DNA of 64,000 nt from Pseudonocardia hydrocarbonoxydans (GTDB taxonomy: Bacteria; Actinomycetota; Actinomycetes; Mycobacteriales; Pseudonocardiaceae). Positions 8,738-16,548 of this stretch are shown here, in pieces. Under the pieces are notes generated by a model, which made no database searches, was not told the DNA's origin, and saw only the letters and a program-made list of their open reading frames with translations. Numbering within the stretch: position 1 is the first letter of the stretch; each line of letters opens with the position of its first letter. The position numbers were made by a program, and so were the translations under genes. The stretch covers positions 53,352-117,351 of the forward strand of contig NZ_BJNG01000034.1 of NCBI RefSeq assembly GCF_006539565.1. The letters run 5' to 3'.

Positions 8738-9307
8738 TCAGCCGGGTTGCGCGGCCCGGACGATCCCGGCGAGGGCCCGGCGGATGCGCTCGCCCGCGGT
8801 GTCGGGGTCGGGCCGGCCCGCGTCGAGCCAGGCGGTGATCGCCGCGACGGTGGTGGCCGGGGCGAGGTGCGCGGCCCAGCCGAGCCAGCCGGGGTCGTCG
8901 ATCATCGGGGCGAGCTGCTCACGGGCGGTGGCGACCATCTCCGCCCGGAACCGGTCGGCCTCGGCCCGGAACTCCGGCTCGCGGGCGGCGTGGGAGAACA
9001 GCAGCCGGAACCCGGCCGGGTCGCGGGCGGCCCCGGCCAGCAGCGCGTCGATGATCTGCTCGGTGTAGTCGGGCGGGCCGACGGCGGCGCCGAGGTTGGC
9101 CCGGGCCCGGGCGAGCACCGCGCGGTAGAGGTCGGCCTTGGAGTCGAAGTGCCGGTACAGGATCACGCGGGTCACCCCGGCCTCGACGGCGACGTCCTCC
9201 AGGCCGGTCCCGGCGAACCCGCCGCGGGCGAACGCCTCGGTCGCCGCGGCCAGGATCTGCTCGCGGCGCTCCTCCCGTGGCATCCGTGTCCCGTTCACGT
9301 TGCGCAC
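8738..9307 (-). CDS. TetR/AcrR-family repressor
   Basis: A 189-residue regulator. Residues 10-60 are a classic TetR helix-turn-helix: REERREQILAAATEAFARGGFAGTGLEDVAVEAGVTRVILYRHFDSKADLYRAVL. The remainder is an all-helical ligand-binding and dimerisation region (ARDPAGFRLLFSHAAREPEFRAEADRFR). The start could be GTG 9307 or ATG 9283; 9307 is used here, but no good ribosome site decides it. It is divergent from the methyltransferase-flavoprotein operon, and a 20-bp dyad sits between them, so it most likely represses that operon and itself. The inducer is unknown. Confidence 0.88.
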   Translation of the reverse strand: MRNVNGTRMPREERREQILAAATEAFARGGFAGTGLEDVAVEAGVTRVILYRHFDSKADLYRAVLARARANLGAAVGPPDYTEQIIDALLAGAARDPAGFRLLFSHAAREPEFRAEADRFRAEMVATAREQLAPMIDDPGWLGWAAHLAPATTVAAITAWLDAGRPDPDTAGERIRRALAGIVRAAQPG

Positions 9308-9321
9308 TGTAGCCGCGAGCG

Positions 9322-9341
9322 TGTATACGATAAAGTAAACA
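9322..9341. promoter_or_regulatory. Candidate TetR operator
   Basis: TGTATACGATAAAGTAAACA is a dyad of TGTATAC and GTAAACA (6 of 7 positions symmetrical) around a 6-base spacer. It is AT-rich against very GC-rich surroundings and lies in the short gap between the TetR gene and ATG 9355, immediately before the GGGAGG ribosome site. Position and symmetry fit a TetR operator. Confidence 0.6.
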
Positions 9342-9354
9342 AGGGAGGTGGGCC

Positions 9355-9981
9355 ATGCCGACCGAGGTGCAGCGTCAACGGTGGGCGCGGTACTGGGAGC
9401 GGGCCGCTCCCCGGACCGACGCGTCGATGCGGTTCATGGACCGGGTGCTGTTCCGCGACAGCCGGGCCTGGGTCTGCGGCCGCGCGGTCGGCGAGGTGCT
9501 GGAGATCGCCGTCGGCACCGGGCTGAACCTGCCCCACTACCCGGCCGGCGTCACGGTGCGGGGCATCGACCTCAGCCCGGCGATGGTCGAGCTCACCCGC
9601 GCGCGGGCCGCGGAGCTCGGGTGCGACGTCGACCTGCGCGTCGGGGACGCCGAGCACCTCGACCTGCCCGACGGCGCGGTCGACACGGTGGTCTGCACGT
9701 TCTCGCTGTGCGGGATCCCCGACCACCGCCGCGCGGTCGGCGAGATGGTCCGGGTGCTGCGCCCGGGCGGGCTCCTGCTGCTGGCCGACCACGTCGCGGC
9801 CACCGCCGCGCCGCTGCGGGCCGTGCAGCGCCTCGCCGAGCTGGGCTCGGTGCCGCTGGTGGGCGAGCACTTCCGGCGCCGTCCCGCCGACGAGGTCCGC
9901 GCCCGGGGCCTGGAGGTGCTGGAGAGCGAGCGGTTCGCGGGCGGGGTCGTGGAGCGGCTGGTCGCGCGGCGGCCGTCGTGA
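9355..9981 (+). CDS. Class I SAM-dependent methyltransferase (METTL7-like)
   Basis: A 208-residue methyltransferase: motif I VLEIAVGTGLNLPHYP near residue 45, GIDLSPAMVELTRARA (end of strand 2), RVGDAEHLDLPDGAVDTVVCTFSLCGIPDHRRAVGEMVRVLRPGG (motifs III and post-III). The pattern is that of UbiE/METTL7-like phospholipid or thiol methyltransferases. A GGGAGG ribosome site precedes ATG 9355. It is the first gene of a four-gene operon; its stop TGA is embedded in the GTGA that starts the next gene. It lacks the conserved Cys set of ArsM arsenite methyltransferases, so arsenic methylation is not indicated. Confidence 0.82.
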   Translation: MPTEVQRQRWARYWERAAPRTDASMRFMDRVLFRDSRAWVCGRAVGEVLEIAVGTGLNLPHYPAGVTVRGIDLSPAMVELTRARAAELGCDVDLRVGDAEHLDLPDGAVDTVVCTFSLCGIPDHRRAVGEMVRVLRPGGLLLLADHVAATAAPLRAVQRLAELGSVPLVGEHFRRRPADEVRARGLEVLESERFAGGVVERLVARRPS

Positions 9982-11015
9982 CGGTCACCGTGGACGCGGT
10001 CGTCGTCGGCGGCGGCCAGGCCGGGCTCGCGGTCGGCCGCGAGCTCCAGCGGCGCGGCCGGTCGTTCGTCGTCCTGGACCGGGAGACCGAGGTCGGGGCG
10101 GTGTGGCGGCGGCGCTGGGACTCGCTGCGGCTGTTCACCCCGGCCGGGTTCACCCACCTGCCGGGCCTGGAGCTGGACGCCCCGCCGGACTCCTCCCCCA
10201 CCAAGGACGAGATGGCCGATCACCTCGTCGCCTATGTCCGGCGGTTCGCCCTGCCCGTCGAGTCGGCCACGACCGTCGCCGCCGTCGACCGGGACGGCGA
10301 GCGGCTCCGGGTCACCGCCGTCGACGGCCGCGGGTGGCGGGCCCGCGACGTCGTGCTCGCGACCGGCTCCCACGGCCGCCCGGACGTGCCCGGGTTCGCC
10401 GCCGACCTCGACCCCGCGATCGCCCGGCTGCACTCGCGCGACTACCGCCGCCCCGCGCAGCTGCCCGACGGCGCGGTGCTGGTGGTGGGCGCGGGCAACT
10501 CCGGCGCCGAGATCGCCGTCGACCTGGCCCGCGCCGGGCGGGAGGTGTGGCTGTCCGGGCGCGACGTCGGGCACATGCCCCGGCTGGGCAGCCGGACCTA
10601 CCCGATCCTGCGGGCGCTCGGGCGGCCCGGCGCGGTGCTGGCCCGGCGCCGGCTGCGCGGCGGCGGCGATCCGCTGGGCCGGATCCGGCCCGGGGACCTG
10701 GAGTCCGCGGGCGTCCGGCGGGTGCCGCGGACGCTCGGCGCGCGCGACGGCCTCCCGGTGTTCGACGGCGGGTCCACGGCCCGCGTGGCCGCCGTCGTGT
10801 GGTGCACCGGCCTGCGGCCCGACCACGGCTTCGTCGCGCTCCCCGTGCACGGGGCCGACGGCCGGCTGCTCCACCGCCGCGGGATCACGACCGTGCCCGG
10901 CCTGTACGCCGTCGGCCAGCCCTACCAGTCCTCGATCACCTCGCACCTCGTCGGCGGGGTGGGCACGGACGCCCGCCACGTCGTCGACCACCTGGTGCGC
11001 CGCGACATCCGGTGA
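9978..11015 (+). CDS. FAD/NAD(P)-binding monooxygenase-like flavoprotein
   Basis: A 345-residue flavoprotein with two Rossmann motifs: FAD-binding VVVGGGQAGLAVGRELQRRG near residue 8 and NAD(P)H-binding VLVVGAGNSGAEIAVDLARAG near residue 170, joined by an ATGSHGRPDVPGF segment. Near the C-terminus VVWCTGLRPDHGF and GLYAVGQPYQSSITSHLVGGVGTDARHV close the FAD site. This is the CzcO/FMO-like group; some relatives (ArsO) sit in arsenic operons. GTG 9978 overlaps the methyltransferase stop. An oxidation or reduction reaction using NADPH in the cytosol is expected; the substrate is unknown. Confidence 0.82.
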   Translation: MTVTVDAVVVGGGQAGLAVGRELQRRGRSFVVLDRETEVGAVWRRRWDSLRLFTPAGFTHLPGLELDAPPDSSPTKDEMADHLVAYVRRFALPVESATTVAAVDRDGERLRVTAVDGRGWRARDVVLATGSHGRPDVPGFAADLDPAIARLHSRDYRRPAQLPDGAVLVVGAGNSGAEIAVDLARAGREVWLSGRDVGHMPRLGSRTYPILRALGRPGAVLARRRLRGGGDPLGRIRPGDLESAGVRRVPRTLGARDGLPVFDGGSTARVAAVVWCTGLRPDHGFVALPVHGADGRLLHRRGITTVPGLYAVGQPYQSSITSHLVGGVGTDARHVVDHLVRRDIR

Positions 11016-11050
11016 CGGCTACCGTGATCCACGGATCTGTGGAGGATGAC

Positions 11051-11719
11051 GTGGGCGATCGCGCGGCGAAGACCGACCTGCTCGACGAGCTGGCCCGGGT
11101 GGGCAAGGCACTGGGCAGCGGCACCCGCCTGGAGCTGCTGGACCTGCTCGCGCAGGGGCCGCGCTCGGTCGCCGACCTCGCCGCGACCGCCGGGCTGGGC
11201 CTGACCACCGCGTCGGCCCACCTGCAGGCCCTGCGCCGCGGCGGGCTGGTCACCGGCGACCGGGACGGCACCACCATCCGGTACCGGCTCGCCGGCCCGG
11301 ACGTCGCCGCCCTGCTCGACCGGCTGCGCGCCGTGGCGACCGCCCACCTGCCCGACGTCGTCGCCGCCCGCGACCGCTACCTCGGCGCGCCGGGCACCGG
11401 CGAGGAGGTCGGCCGCGACGAGCTGCTGCGCCGGGCCCGCGCCGGCGAGATCGTCGTGCTCGACGTCCGGCCCGCGCCGGAGTACCGGGCCGGTCACATC
11501 CCCGGCGCGGTCTCCATCCCGGTCGACGAGCTCGCCGACCGGCTCGACGAGCTCCCCGCCGGCGTCGACGTGGTCGCCTACTGCCGGGGCGCCTGGTGCC
11601 TGTTCGCCCATGACGCCGTGCGGCTGCTCACCGCACGCGGTCGCCGCGGACGCCGGCTCGTCGACGGGATGCTGGAGTGGCGACTCGACGGCAGGCCGGT
11701 CGAGGTGTCCGCGGCGTGA
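11051..11719 (+). CDS. ArsR-type regulator fused to a rhodanese domain
   Basis: A 222-residue two-domain protein. Residues 1-85 are an ArsR winged helix (LGSGTRLELLDLLAQGPRSVADLAATAGLGLTTASAHLQALRRGGLVTG). Residues 120-215 are a rhodanese domain with EIVVLDVRPAPEYRAGHIPGAVSIPVDEL and the catalytic-loop Cys in VVAYCRGAWCLFAHDAVRLL. A persulfide on that Cys could signal sulfur or metalloid status; this is inference from the architecture. A GGAGG at 11041-11045 places the start at GTG 11051 rather than GTG 11024. Its stop overlaps the start of the phosphorylase gene. Confidence 0.88.
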   Translation: MGDRAAKTDLLDELARVGKALGSGTRLELLDLLAQGPRSVADLAATAGLGLTTASAHLQALRRGGLVTGDRDGTTIRYRLAGPDVAALLDRLRAVATAHLPDVVAARDRYLGAPGTGEEVGRDELLRRARAGEIVVLDVRPAPEYRAGHIPGAVSIPVDELADRLDELPAGVDVVAYCRGAWCLFAHDAVRLLTARGRRGRRLVDGMLEWRLDGRPVEVSAA

Positions 11720-12501
11720 GCTCGGACCTCCCCCTGCTGCGGGCCAAGGACCACCGGGCCCCGTCGCTGTTCGAACCGGCCAACCTGCTGCGCGAGGCGC
11801 GGCGCCAGAAGGGTCTCCCCGACGTCGACGTGCCGGCGGTGGCCCTGCTCGACCCGGACGGCGACATCGTCCGGCACCTGGTCGCCACCGGCCGCGGACG
11901 CCGCCACCCCGGCTGGGCCTGCTACCACACCGACATGTGGACCGTGGACGTCGACGGCATCGAGATCGGTGTCGTCGGGATGGCCGTGGGCGCCCCGTTC
12001 GCCGTGCTCGTCGCCGAACAGCTCGCCGTGTCCGGCGCCGAGCTCGTCATCAGCATCACCTCCGCGGGGCAGATCTCCCCGCTCGCCGCCCTGCCCTGCT
12101 TCGTGCTCATCGACCGCGCCCTGCGCGACGAGGGCACCAGCGCCCACTACCTGCCACCGGACCGGTGGAGCCGCCTCGACGAGACGCTCGCCGCGAAACT
12201 CGACGGCGCCTTCACCGCCCTGCCCGAGCCGGTGCTGACCGGGTCGTCGTGGACCACCGACGCCCCCTACCGCGAGACCGCCACCGCGATCGCCGCCGCC
12301 GAGGCCGCCGGGATCGCCTGCGTGGAGATGGAGGCGGCCGCGCTCTACGCCTACGCCACCGCCCGGCAGCGCTCCGTCGTGTGCCTGGCCCACATCACCA
12401 ACACCATGGCCACCGACGGCGACGACTTCGAGAAGGGCGCCGACAACGGCGCCCACGACGCGCTCGCCGTCGCCGCGGCGGTCGCCACCGCCCTGCGCTG
12501 A
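11716..12501 (+). CDS. Nucleoside phosphorylase (uridine phosphorylase-like)
   Basis: A 261-residue PNP/UDP-type phosphorylase. Visible motifs: EIGVVGMAVGAPFAVLVAEQL near residue 80 (phosphate-site region), ELVISITSAGQISPL, and the nucleoside-binding signature GIACVEMEAAALYAYATARQ near residue 200, whose Glu-Met-Glu recognises ribose. The catalytic acid is expected in the closing loop (TMATDGDDFEKGADNG). It should cleave a nucleoside with phosphate to give ribose-1-phosphate and a base. GTG 11716 gives a 4-base overlap with the ArsR-rhodanese gene. A phosphorylase at the end of a methyltransferase/flavoprotein operon could recycle SAM-derived nucleosides, which is a guess. Confidence 0.78.
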   Translation: MSSDLPLLRAKDHRAPSLFEPANLLREARRQKGLPDVDVPAVALLDPDGDIVRHLVATGRGRRHPGWACYHTDMWTVDVDGIEIGVVGMAVGAPFAVLVAEQLAVSGAELVISITSAGQISPLAALPCFVLIDRALRDEGTSAHYLPPDRWSRLDETLAAKLDGAFTALPEPVLTGSSWTTDAPYRETATAIAAAEAAGIACVEMEAAALYAYATARQRSVVCLAHITNTMATDGDDFEKGADNGAHDALAVAAAVATALR

Positions 12502-12527
12502 GCGTCGGTCCCGGCCCTCCGGAGGTC

Positions 12528-13551
12528 TCACCGGTCCGACGCGCACGCGGCGGGGGCGACCGCGCGCAGGTCGGCGCTCCCGACCGTGACCGTGAGCAGC
12601 TGCCCGCGCCGCAGCCCGACCGCGCCGCCCGCCGGGACGAGACAGGCCAGTGGGCTGCCGCCGGACCCGGGGTCGACATCGACGCGGGTGCCGCCACCGA
12701 GCGGCACGATGCGGCGGACGGTCCCCCGCGCGCAGACGTCGTCGGGTGGCGCGGGGTCGTCGGGGCGCAGCGGGCGGCAGTGCTCCGGGCGGGCCACGAG
12801 CAGCTCGGCCCGTCCCGTGACGGCGGGCGGGAACAGGTTGGTGTAGCCGACCAGCCGGGCGCAGTCGGCGTCGGCGGGATGGTCGAGCACCTGCGCGGTC
12901 GGGCCGAGCTGGCGGATCCCGCCGTCGACGAGCAGGGCGGTCCGGTCGGCCAGGGCGAGGGCCTCGTGACGGTCGTGGGTGACGAGCACCACCGCGGTGT
13001 CGAGATCGTCGAGCACCGCGCGCAGGTCGGCGAGCAGATCGGTGCGGGTGGTGGCGTCGAGGCCGGAGAAGGGCTCGTCGAGCAGCAGGATCCGGGGGGC
13101 CACGGCGAGCGCCCGCGCGAGCGCGACCCGCTGGGCCTCCCCGCCGGACAGGGTGCGGGCGTCCCGGCCGGCCAGGTGCCCGATCCCCAGCGCGTCGAGC
13201 CAGGGCGCGGCCCGGTGGGGCGGCGGCGGAGCGGCCGACGCCGCGCAGCCGCAGGCCGGAGGCCGCGTTGGCCGCGACCGTGCCCCGGCGCAGGATGGGG
13301 CGCTGCAGCACCGCGGCGACCGCCGTTCGCGTCGCCCGGACGTCGGCGGGGTGCCCGTCGAGCAGCACCTGCCCGCCGGCGCGGGGCCGGCCGATCCGGG
13401 CGAGCGCGCGGAGCAGGGTGGACTTCCCGGCGCCGTTGGGCCCGAGCACGGCCAGCGTCGCACCCGCGTCGACGTCGAGGTGCGCCACGTGCAGCAGCTC
13501 GCGGCCGCGGACCCTGACCCGCAGGTCGCGGCATCCGATCCGGGGGCTCAC
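12528..13551 (-). pseudogene. tupC: Tungstate ABC transporter ATPase TupC, frameshifted
   Basis: The N-terminal part from GTG 13551 has the Walker A LGPNGAGKSTLLRAL near residue 40 and Q-loop region VLQRPILRRGT. The C-terminal part lies one frame away and has the signature LSGGEAQRVALARALAVAPRILLLDEPFSGLD (Walker B), the H-loop VVLVTHDRHEAL and a TOBE-like tail. The frames switch within 13217-13229 (GCCGCCGCCCCACC on the coding strand); removing one base restores continuity. This is a real mutation, a homopolymer sequencing error, or recoding. Without correction the ATPase would be non-functional. Its start overlaps the tupB stop by four bases. Confidence 0.8.
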
Positions 13552-14249
13552 GACCGGGCGGGTTCGTACTGCTGGGCGAGGGTCAGCACGAGGTTCACGG
13601 CGAACGCGATGAGCAGCAGGATCAACCCGAACGCGATGGCGAGGGAGAACTGGCCGCGGCTGGTGGCGAGGACCGCGGCCGTGGTGAGCACGCGGGTCTC
13701 CCCGGCCAGGTTGCCGCCGACCATCTGCGCCGCGCCCACCTCGCTGACCACGGCCCCGAACGCGGCCATCGCGGCGGCGAGCAGCGGGAGCCGGGCCTCA
13801 CCGAGCAGCGCGAGGAGCGCCCGCGTGCGGGTCGCGCCCAGGCCGTGGCACTGCACGAGGAAGTCCGGGTCCACCTGCTGCAGCGCCGCCGCGGCCAGCG
13901 CGACGACGATGGGGGTCGCGATCGCGGTCTGCGCGACGATCATCGCGGTGGGTGTGTAGAGCAGCCCGAACGCCCCGAGCGGGCCGCTGCGCCACAGCAG
14001 CACCGTGACGAACAGCCCGATCACCACCGGCGGCAGCCCGAGCCCGGTGTTGGCGGCGGCGAGCACCACCCGACGACCGCGGAAGCGGCCCAGCGCGACC
14101 ATCGTGCCCAGCGGCACGCCGAGGAGCAACGCGAGCCCGGTGGCGGTCAGCGAGACCCGCAGCGTCAGCCCGGTGATCTCCCAGGTGTCGGCGTCGCCGC
14201 CGGCCAGCAGCCGCAGCGCCTCGACGAGCCCGTCGAGCAGGACGTCCAT
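13548..14249 (-). CDS. tupB: Tungstate ABC transporter permease TupB
   Basis: A 233-residue permease with about five to six membrane segments and the coupling loop QQVDPDFLVQCHGLGATRTRALLALLGEARLPLL near residue 120. LPPVVIGLFVTVLLWRSGPLG and FGAVVSEVGAAQMVGGNLAGETRVLTTAAVLATSRGQF are characteristic of the TupB/WtpB-type tungstate permeases. ATG 14249 shares a base with the tupA stop, and its own stop overlaps the tupC start, so the three genes form one transcript. It forms the membrane channel that imports tungstate handed over by TupA. Confidence 0.88.
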   Translation of the reverse strand: MDVLLDGLVEALRLLAGGDADTWEITGLTLRVSLTATGLALLLGVPLGTMVALGRFRGRRVVLAAANTGLGLPPVVIGLFVTVLLWRSGPLGAFGLLYTPTAMIVAQTAIATPIVVALAAAALQQVDPDFLVQCHGLGATRTRALLALLGEARLPLLAAAMAAFGAVVSEVGAAQMVGGNLAGETRVLTTAAVLATSRGQFSLAIAFGLILLLIAFAVNLVLTLAQQYEPARS

Positions 14250-15094
14250 CAGCCGCCGGCCGGGTCCGGCTTGCCGGCGTCGGGCACGAACAGCGGCTGT
14301 CCGAACTCCGCGCGTCCGAACTCGCCGATCATCGCCTGGGCGGGGGCACCGAGGATCCAGTCGGCGAAGGCCGCGGCGCCGTCGGGCTGCACCCGGTCGC
14401 CGGCGCGGGTCGTCATCTCGATCACGTGGTAGACGTTCAGCAGCCCGGGATCGCCCTCGCCCAGCACCACCAGCGAACCGGGCTGGCTGAGCCAGGTCGC
14501 CCGGTCGGACAGGGTGTAGCCGCCGTTCTCGTCGGCGACCCGGAGCGTGGCCCCCATCCCCTGGCCCGTCTCCTGGTACCACGGCCCGCCCGGGGTGATC
14601 CCGGACGCCGCCCAGAGCTGGTCCTCGCGGGCGTTGGTGCCGGAGTCGTCGCCGCGGGAGACGAACACCGCACCCGACCCCGCGATGCGCGCCATCGCCT
14701 CCGCCGCGCCTGCCCCCCGGACGCCTGCGGGATCGGACTCCGGCCCGACCAGCACGAAGTCGTTGTGCATCACCAGCCGGCGCTGCCCGGCGGTGCCTTC
14801 GGCGACGAACTCCTCCTCCGCCGCCGGTGAGTGCACGAGCAGCACGTCGGCCTCGCCGCGGCGGCCCAGCTCGATGGCCTGCCCGCTGCCCACCGCCACC
14901 GTCTTCACCTGCCAGCCGGTGTCCGCGGTGAACGCCGGCAGCAGCTCGTCGAGCAGCCCGGAGTCCTGGGTGCTGGTCGTGGTGGCCAGGATCAGCGACC
15001 GCTCCGCCGACGGGCCGGCCGCCGGCCCGCCGCACCCCACGAGCAGCAGGAGGACGGCGAGGCCCGTGAGGACTGATCTGTTCTGACCTATCAC
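14249..15094 (-). CDS. tupA: Tungstate-binding lipoprotein TupA
   Basis: A 281-residue extracytoplasmic binding protein. The signal sequence ends in a lipobox LLVGC with the lipidated Cys at residue 21. The mature protein opens with LILATTTSTQDSGLLDELLPAF, the TupA hallmark (TTTSTxDSGLL) that supplies Ser/Thr ligands to the oxyanion. FVSRGDDSGTNAREDQLW is the second hallmark. It captures tungstate for TupBC, needed for tungsten enzymes such as aldehyde oxidoreductases or formate dehydrogenases, none of which is in the window. GTG 15094 lies inside the promoter palindrome, and with CCTATTCT just upstream as a -10 candidate the mRNA may be leaderless. Confidence 0.92.
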   Translation of the reverse strand: MIGQNRSVLTGLAVLLLLVGCGGPAAGPSAERSLILATTTSTQDSGLLDELLPAFTADTGWQVKTVAVGSGQAIELGRRGEADVLLVHSPAAEEEFVAEGTAGQRRLVMHNDFVLVGPESDPAGVRGAGAAEAMARIAGSGAVFVSRGDDSGTNAREDQLWAASGITPGGPWYQETGQGMGATLRVADENGGYTLSDRATWLSQPGSLVVLGEGDPGLLNVYHVIEMTTRAGDRVQPDGAAAFADWILGAPAQAMIGEFGRAEFGQPLFVPDAGKPDPAGG

Positions 15095-15099
15095 AGAAC
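15080..15099. promoter_or_regulatory. Palindromic operator between tupA and its divergent regulator
   Basis: GTTCTG at 15080-15085 and CAGAAC at 15094-15099 form a perfect 6-bp dyad around an 8-base spacer. The site covers the GTG start of tupA and lies 22 bp upstream of the regulator start, in a gap of only 26 bp. A protein bound here would block tupA and could affect the regulator promoter. Confidence 0.65.
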
Positions 15100-15120
15100 G
15101 GGAGAATAGGCTGCGCAGCT

Positions 15121-16044
15121 GTGACGCGATACCGGGAGATCTGCACCGACCTGGCCGGACGGATCGGCACCGGAGAGCTCGCCCCCGGCGCCGAGCTGCC
15201 CGCCGTGCGGGAGCTGGCGCACCGGTTCGACACCACGGCGAGCACGGTCGGGCGGGCCCAGCGGGAGCTGGCCGACGCCGGGGTGATCGTCACCGCCGAC
15301 CGGCGCCGGGCCCGGGTGGCCACCCGGGGGCAGGTGGCGGCCCGCCGGTACCTGCACCCCGACCTGGTGTTCTGCCTCGCGGGCAGCGACGACCCCGCCC
15401 TCGACCTCGTCACCCGCACCCTCGGCCGGGCCGTCCGCACCGTCGGCGCCACCGGCAGCTTCGACGGGCTGCGCGCGGTCCGCCAGGGCCGGGCCGACGG
15501 CGCCGCGGTGCACCTGCTGCACCACACCGGCGTCTACAACGCCCCCTTCGCGCGCGGCCTCCTGCGCGGCCGGGGCCCCCACCTGATCCACCTGTGGCGG
15601 CGCGAGCAGGGCCTCATCGTGCCCCCGGGCAATCCCCGCGGCCTCACCACCGCGGCCGATCTCGCCCCGTTGCGGATCGCGAGACGCCACCACGGCACCG
15701 GGACCCGGATCCTGCTCGACCGGCTCCTGCTCGCCGCCGGCCACGACCCCGACACCCTGCGCGGACCGGAGATCGGTTCGCACCTGGAGGTGGCGCTGTC
15801 GGTGGCCTCCGGAGCCGTCGACGCGGGCTTCGGCGTCCGGTCGGCGGCCCATGACCTGGACCTGGACTTCGTCCCGCTGGCCACCGAGGACTACGAGATC
15901 GTCCTCGGGTCAGCCGCGATCGACGCCGCCGCGCCCCTGATCGCCGCGCTCCACGAGCCGGCCCTGCGGTCCGCCGTCGCCGAGCTCGGCGGCTACGACC
16001 TCACCCGCGGCGGAGCGGTCACCGACCTCGACGCCGCCACCTGA
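15121..16044 (+). CDS. GntR-HTH plus periplasmic-binding-like domain regulator, probable tungstate/molybdate sensor
   Basis: A 307-residue one-component regulator. Residues 1-70 are a GntR winged helix (ELPAVRELAHRFDTTASTVGRAQRELADAGVIVTADRRRARVA). Residues 80-300 resemble the type-2 binding-protein fold of PBP-like domains: GSFDGLRAVRQGRADGAAVHLLHHTGVYN, VPPGNPRGLTTAADLAPLRIARRHHGTGTRILLDRLL, VASGAVDAGFGVRSAAHDLDLDFVPL. Such domains, fused to a DNA-binding domain, sense oxyanions in molybdate/tungstate control. It is divergent from tupA and probably represses it through the palindrome at 15080-15099. No ribosome site precedes GTG 15121. Confidence 0.82.
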   Translation: MTRYREICTDLAGRIGTGELAPGAELPAVRELAHRFDTTASTVGRAQRELADAGVIVTADRRRARVATRGQVAARRYLHPDLVFCLAGSDDPALDLVTRTLGRAVRTVGATGSFDGLRAVRQGRADGAAVHLLHHTGVYNAPFARGLLRGRGPHLIHLWRREQGLIVPPGNPRGLTTAADLAPLRIARRHHGTGTRILLDRLLLAAGHDPDTLRGPEIGSHLEVALSVASGAVDAGFGVRSAAHDLDLDFVPLATEDYEIVLGSAAIDAAAPLIAALHEPALRSAVAELGGYDLTRGGAVTDLDAAT

Positions 16045-16056
16045 CGAGCCCCCGGC

Positions 16057-16548
16057 TCACCGCCGCGCCGGGTCGTTCCCGCCGAACGCGGGCACGCCCC
16101 TCCAGACGAGCAGCGCCGCCAGCGCGGCCCCGCAGACGATCGCCACGTCGGCGAGGTTGAACGCGGCGAACCACGAGACGTCGATGTAGTCGACGACCGC
16201 TCCGCGCGCGAACCCGGGTGGCCGGAACAACCGGTCGACGAGGTTCCCGGCGGCACCACCGCCGACCAGCCCCGCGACCACCCCCCAGGTCCGGCCCACG
16301 ATCCGGCGCGCGGACGCGACGATCCACAGCACCACGACCGACGCCACCAGGGTGATCAGCGGGGTCAGACCGGTGCCCATGCTGAAGGCGGCCCCGGTGT
16401 TGAACGACAGCTCCAACGTCACCCCCGGCAGGACCGGGATCGGGTCGACGAGTGCCGTCAGCGCCAGGACCTTGCCCGCCTGGTCGACCAGCACGACGGC
16501 GGCCGCGGTGGCGGCCAGCACGGGCCAGCCGGGGACCGGGGCGGTCAT
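16057..16548 (-). CDS. lspA: Lipoprotein signal peptidase LspA
   Basis: A 163-residue membrane aspartyl protease with four hydrophobic segments. Conserved boxes are visible: VLVDQAGKVLAL near residue 25, ELSFNTGAAFSMG near 60, GGGAAGNLVDRLFRPPGFARGAVVDYIDV near 105-130 containing the first catalytic Asp, and AAFNLADVAIVCGA with the second. It cleaves prolipoproteins after lipidation. ATG 16548 is chosen, with AAAGG upstream; the ORF start at 16587 adds residues without family support. The gene is collinear with the CopD-like gene beyond the IS element and may have been cotranscribed with it before insertion. A second lspA elsewhere in the genome is likely. Confidence 0.9.
   Translation of the reverse strand: MTAPVPGWPVLAATAAAVVLVDQAGKVLALTALVDPIPVLPGVTLELSFNTGAAFSMGTGLTPLITLVASVVVLWIVASARRIVGRTWGVVAGLVGGGAAGNLVDRLFRPPGFARGAVVDYIDVSWFAAFNLADVAIVCGAALAALLVWRGVPAFGGNDPARR

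Noticed and set aside
9355..9981. Methyltransferase as an ArsM arsenite methyltransferase
   Set aside because: The conserved Cys residues of ArsM are absent; the sequence fits UbiE/METTL7-like enzymes.
11578..13551. A 657-codon minus-strand frame beginning with the TupC N-terminus
   Set aside because: Only the first 110 residues are TupC-like; the remainder is antisense to the phosphorylase gene and results from the frameshift.
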